Assembly (NCBI GenBank): GCA_913061345.1
Contig: CAJXTZ010000047.1
Coordinates: 1-17,386, forward strand
DNA from: an uncultured Erythrobacter sp.
GTDB lineage: Bacteria; Pseudomonadota; Alphaproteobacteria; Sphingomonadales; Sphingomonadaceae
DNA length: 17,386 nt
Direction of reading: 5' to 3'
Positions within the stretch are counted from its first letter, which is position 1, and each line of letters begins with the position of its first letter. The translations under genes were made by a program, and so were the position numbers. Under the pieces are notes generated by a model that saw nothing but the letters and a program-made list of their open reading frames with translations, ran no database searches and was not told where the DNA came from. Shown here piece after piece: positions 15,901 to 17,386 of the stretch.

Positions 15901-16433
15901 CGAGCGATCTTCGCCAGTTTCGCCTCGTGGTCCTGATATTGCCAGCCGTGCATCAGCACGATGGCGAGCGCTTCGAAGCCTTCGTCACGCAAAGCTGCAA
16001 GTTCTCGCCGCGCTGCGTCTTCTTGCAGTGGCACCAGCACCTTGCCATCCACGCTCACGCGCTCGGCGATTTCGATGGTACGGCTTTCCAGCCTCTCGGG
16101 TTTCACGATGTGGCGCGCAAAGATATCGGGCCGCGCCTGATTGCCGATTTTCAACGCGTCGGCGTGACCTTGTGTAATTGCCAGGGCAACGCGTGTCCCC
16201 TCGCGTTCAAGCAAGGCATTGGTGGCAATCGTGGTGCCAATGCGCAGTTCGGAGATCGGCGCGTCGCCATGTTCGGAAATCAGGCGTCGCACTGCCTCGC
16301 TCGCGGCATCTGGATATTGCTCGGGATTGCTGGAAAGCAGCTTTGTCGTGACAATTCCACCTGCGGGCGTTTGCGCCACCACGTCGGTGAAGGTGCCGCC
16401 GCGGTCGATGGCGAAGCGATAGGATCCGGTCAT
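12939..16433 (-). CDS. Hydantoinase B/oxoprolinase family protein (fused HyuA-HyuB)
   Basis: Large cytoplasmic enzyme of 1164 residues of the ATP-dependent 5-oxoprolinase/N-methylhydantoinase/acetone carboxylase superfamily. The A part (about 1-640) has FAIDRGGTFTDVV (7-19), GTTIATNALLERE (66-78), PRGDTSVADAYLSP (199-212), LSGPAGGVVG (253-262) and the actin-like phosphate motif GFDMGGTSTDV (277-287). The B part begins near TQVDPIRLAVFNNLF (648-662) and includes NIKERLDFSCALF, GDAYCLNDPYAGGTHLPD and ARGHHADIGG, ending PGGGGYGQ. The single-chain A-B fusion matches 5-oxoprolinase, which hydrolyses 5-oxoproline to glutamate with ATP, though it is slightly shorter than typical members (around 1200-1290). 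Members with other cyclic-amide substrates look alike, so substrate is uncertain. The start ATG has GGAT just upstream. First gene of a two-gene operon with DUF2891. Confidence 0.9.
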   Translation of the reverse strand: MTGSYRFAIDRGGTFTDVVAQTPAGGIVTTKLLSSNPEQYPDAASEAVRRLISEHGDAPISELRIGTTIATNALLEREGTRVALAITQGHADALKIGNQARPDIFARHIVKPERLESRTIEIAERVSVDGKVLVPLQEDAARRELAALRDEGFEALAIVLMHGWQYQDHEAKLAKIARELGFTQVSASHEVSPLIKLVPRGDTSVADAYLSPVIRDYVEQLAARLPDHGSLRFMQSNGGLADAHVFRGKDAVLSGPAGGVVGMAETALALGYDRLIGFDMGGTSTDVCHYSGEYERTSDSVVAGIPIAAPMMQVHTVAAGGGSVCRFDGQSLRVGPQSAGADPGPACYRKGGPLTVTDCNLVLGRIDPDEFPRVFGPDGDQPLDPDASRARIEEIAAQLPQAMEIDTLAEGFLTLAVDEMANAIRTISTARGHDVTTHALACFGGAGGQFACRLADELGIETVLVHPLAGMLSAYGIGLAPVVSMREAGVVRPLTEDFAEPLARLETMVMEDLAAQGIAADHIDLIPRMRLRFEGSDTTLDLPLGDDADARFREEHRRRFGWSDDDAPVVLEALSVEGRGSSGGLARQGVVEERGSLTPGQSLDGPAMIPDAGSTTIVEAGWRATLEQDGSLILTRIAPREHTPAMGTQVDPIRLAVFNNLFMAIAEEMGVVLESTASSVNIKERLDFSCALFDGEGSLIANAPHIPVHLGSMSASIRRIVDNRAGSQRGIRRGDAYCLNDPYAGGTHLPDVTVIVPVFLSSQSTQPDAFVAARGHHADIGGTAPGSMPPDSTSIDEEGIRLDDVMLVDEGRFCEAELRALLTAGAYPARNPSRNISDLKAQLAACARGADLLGDAAGEHGHEVLNAYMGHALNHGEAAVRALVQRLQPGSFTYAMDNGAQVCVAVDIDAKARTARFDFTGTSAQLPNNFNAPASITRAAVLYCLRCLIDDDIPLNDGCLRPVEIVVPEGCMLSPRPPAAVVAGNVETSQVVTDTIFAALGALAPAQGTMNNFTFGDDTRQYYETIAGGSGAGDGHDGTDAVQTNMTNSRLTDPEVLETRLPVRVERFAIRSGSGGAGQWHGGEGVERIIRFLEPMQAQILANRRKIAPRGIAGGGDAAAGETFVERKDGSTLDLGATGAANMAPGDTIVIRTPGGGGYGQKKP

Positions 16434-16534
16434 GCCATCCTATCTACGCGCACATCGGCGGCATGCAAACGCCTCGCAAATTGGTCTGGCCATCGTTCTG
16501 AACCTTCGCCCTGAAATCACTGGATCACCCATGC

Positions 16535-16573
16535 AAAAGGCCCCGCCAGCCACTGGGGCTTGCGGGGCCTTTT
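16535..16573 (-). terminator. Rho-independent terminator of the DUF2171 gene (symmetrical hairpin)
   Basis: A perfect 12-bp inverted repeat, AAAAGGCCCCGC at 16535-16546 and GCGGGGCCTTTT at 16562-16573, flanks a 15-base loop that can add a further AGCC/GGCT stem. The run of A on one side and T on the other would give a U-tract on either strand. It sits 18 bases after the DUF2171 stop and before the next minus-strand gene, so its main job is to end the DUF2171 transcript and insulate the 5-oxoprolinase-like operon. Confidence 0.9.
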
Positions 16574-16591
16574 GATTGTCAGCATCGCTGC

Positions 16592-16816
16592 TTAGGAAGC
16601 GAGCCCTGCGGGAATGGTTGCGTCTTTCTTCAGATAGACGCGGTTGTCATCGATGCGGTCCACCGATTCCAGCGGCACGTAGTGGTGCATGTTGTCTTCG
16701 CTGTCGGTACGCGTCAACTTGATGCGATCGTCCTTAACCTCGTCAACTGTGCCAAGATGCTGGCCTTCAGCGCCGGCGACTTCCATATGTTCCTTGATAC
16801 GTAGCTTCTCAAACAT
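16592..16816 (-). CDS. DUF2171 domain protein
   Basis: Small soluble protein of 74 residues, MFEKLRIKEHMEVAGAEG onward, with the DUF2171/PRC-barrel-like pattern of short beta strands: HLGTVDEVKDDRIKL, HHYVPLESVDRID and NRVYLKKDA. Function is not established for the family; small proteins of this kind are often found with stress-response genes, which fits the promoter here. I set the start at the ATG at 16816, preceded by AAGGA with 6 bases of spacing. The frame extends 11 codons further upstream, but those codons overlap the predicted transcription start region. It is a single-gene unit with its own promoter and terminator. Confidence 0.87.
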   Translation of the reverse strand: MFEKLRIKEHMEVAGAEGQHLGTVDEVKDDRIKLTRTDSEDNMHHYVPLESVDRIDDNRVYLKKDATIPAGLAS

Positions 16817-16822
16817 GAAATT

Positions 16823-16827
16823 TCCTT
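16823..16827 (-). promoter_or_regulatory. Ribosome binding site of the DUF2171 gene
   Basis: AAGGA on the minus strand, 6 bases before the ATG at 16816. It decides between that start and the in-frame ATG at 16849. Confidence 0.75.
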
Positions 16828-16853
16828 TCAATCTTATCAGGTTATACAAGAAT

Positions 16854-16879
16854 AACGGTTGGGAGGACGCGCTCGTTCC
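16854..16879 (-). promoter_or_regulatory. EcfG-type general stress response promoter of the DUF2171 gene
   Basis: On the minus strand GGAAC (16879-16875) is followed by 17 bases and then CGTT (16857-16854). This equals the known alphaproteobacterial EcfG sigma-factor consensus GGAAC-N16/17-CGTT. Initiation a few bases after CGTT would give a leader of about 30 bases with the AAGGA ribosome binding site. The fit in sequence, spacing, orientation and distance makes chance unlikely, but no expression data are available here. Confidence 0.8.
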
Positions 16880-16964
16880 TCATCTCGTCCCGGCGTGCAA
16901 ACGGGTCATGGTGGACTGGTGCAATCGCGCTGCTGCGCTAAAGTAATTACGAAAGAGAGAAGCG

Positions 16965-17386
16965 ATGGCTGGAACCGGATACGGCAATCCCAAACGTCTG
17001 AACTGGAAGCTGATCGTGCTGATCGTGCTGCTTCACTTGGCGGGACTTTTCGTTCTGGCTCGGGCCTTGGCGCCCGAATTTACCGCCAGCGTGATGGAGC
17101 AGGCAAGCTCGTTCGTGACGGTAACCGTTGCCACTTACGAGGAAGAGCCGCCGGAGGCGGAGCCGAGCATAGCCCCTCCGCAACCTGACGAGGGGGCAGC
17201 AGCAGAAGCGGGTCGCGAGGCCGTGGCGCGCGAAGTCGTAGCACCTCCGCAACCCTTGCCCCGGCCTAGCCCGGCACCGCGCGCATCCTCCACCGGCACG
17301 GCCAACGCTTCCGGCGCGGCCGACAGCGGAGAAGGCACCGGCGCTGGCGGTCAGGGCGATGGCACCGGCAGCGCCGGTGCCTTCTC
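16965..17386 (+). CDS. TonB-like energy-transducer protein, N-terminal part
   Basis: The frame starts at the ATG at 16965, after a purine-rich GAAAGAGAGAAG stretch that can serve as ribosome binding site, and is open to the window edge (140 codons visible). The protein has a short basic N-terminus (NPKRLNWK), one membrane helix at about residues 15-34, and then a proline- and glutamate-rich stretch (EEEPPEAEPSIAPPQP). A low-complexity Gly/Ser/Thr/Ala segment (GEGTGAGGQGDGTGS) follows. This single-anchor plus extended periplasmic linker layout is that of TonB family proteins, and I associate this particular pattern with sphingomonads. The C-terminal domain that would prove it lies outside the window. 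It diverges from the DUF2171 gene; no convincing promoter of its own was identified. Confidence 0.7.
   Translation, partial: MAGTGYGNPKRLNWKLIVLIVLLHLAGLFVLARALAPEFTASVMEQASSFVTVTVATYEEEPPEAEPSIAPPQPDEGAAAEAGREAVAREVVAPPQPLPRPSPAPRASSTGTANASGAADSGEGTGAGGQGDGTGSAGAF

Noticed and set aside
16912..16944. Sigma-70-like promoter TGGACT ... TAAAGT for the TonB-like gene
   Set aside because: The spacing is 21 bases, too long for a normal promoter, and both boxes match only moderately.
45..17386. CRISPR array, tRNA, rRNA, insertion sequence, phage or defence genes
   Set aside because: No regularly spaced repeats, tRNA- or rRNA-like sequence, transposase or terminal inverted repeats were seen; nearly all bases are explained by the listed genes.

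Overview
The window looks like a draft-assembly contig from a GC-rich alphaproteobacterium, most likely a sphingomonad (Sphingomonadales, possibly Erythrobacteraceae). This rests on the codon bias, on the SSTCATFG-type GalE, on the DUF2171 and TonB-like proteins (both of a type I associate with that order), and on an EcfG-type stress promoter, a sigma factor class confined to Alphaproteobacteria. The taxonomic call is an inference from family resemblance, not a database match. The first 44 bases are not genomic. They are an Illumina Nextera i5-side adapter, apparently including the index TATCCTCT, so the true genomic sequence begins at base 45.

Bases 45-11924 form a surface-polysaccharide locus (O-antigen or exopolysaccharide). 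It starts with the 3' part of an O-antigen ligase/polymerase-type membrane protein (+). Next come a WcaI-like GT4 glycosyltransferase and an MsbA-type ABC exporter, both on the minus strand. A 359-bp gene-free divergent region separates these from an eight-gene plus-strand operon. In order, the operon encodes a Wzx-type flippase, FkbM methyltransferase 1, a GT2 glycosyltransferase, a second FkbM-like methyltransferase, an acyltransferase-3 membrane protein, a third FkbM methyltransferase, GalE and a WcaF-like hexapeptide acetyltransferase. The last five genes are joined by 4- to 8-bp overlaps. Together they would make UDP-galactose, assemble a repeat unit on a lipid carrier, decorate it with methyl and acyl groups, flip it across the inner membrane, and polymerise or ligate it.

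Bases 11950-16433 hold an unrelated two-gene minus-strand operon: a fused HyuA-HyuB hydantoinase/5-oxoprolinase-family protein of 1164 residues, followed through an ATGA overlap by a DUF2891 protein. Bases 16535-16879 hold a small DUF2171 gene with its own EcfG-type promoter, a clear ribosome binding site and a strong hairpin terminator. From 16965 the start of a TonB-like protein runs off the right edge.

The most notable observations are: (1) the third FkbM methyltransferase appears to lose its normal C-terminus and continue instead into the membrane-associated tail typical of GT2 polysaccharide glycosyltransferases; (2) a GGAAC-N17-CGTT promoter in front of the DUF2171 gene; (3) translational coupling of a hydantoinase-type enzyme to a DUF2891 protein; (4) two different candidate lipid-linked glycan exporters in one locus, one with an LSASQ signature motif; and (5) adapter contamination at the contig end. 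I saw no CRISPR array, tRNA, rRNA, insertion sequence or phage gene.
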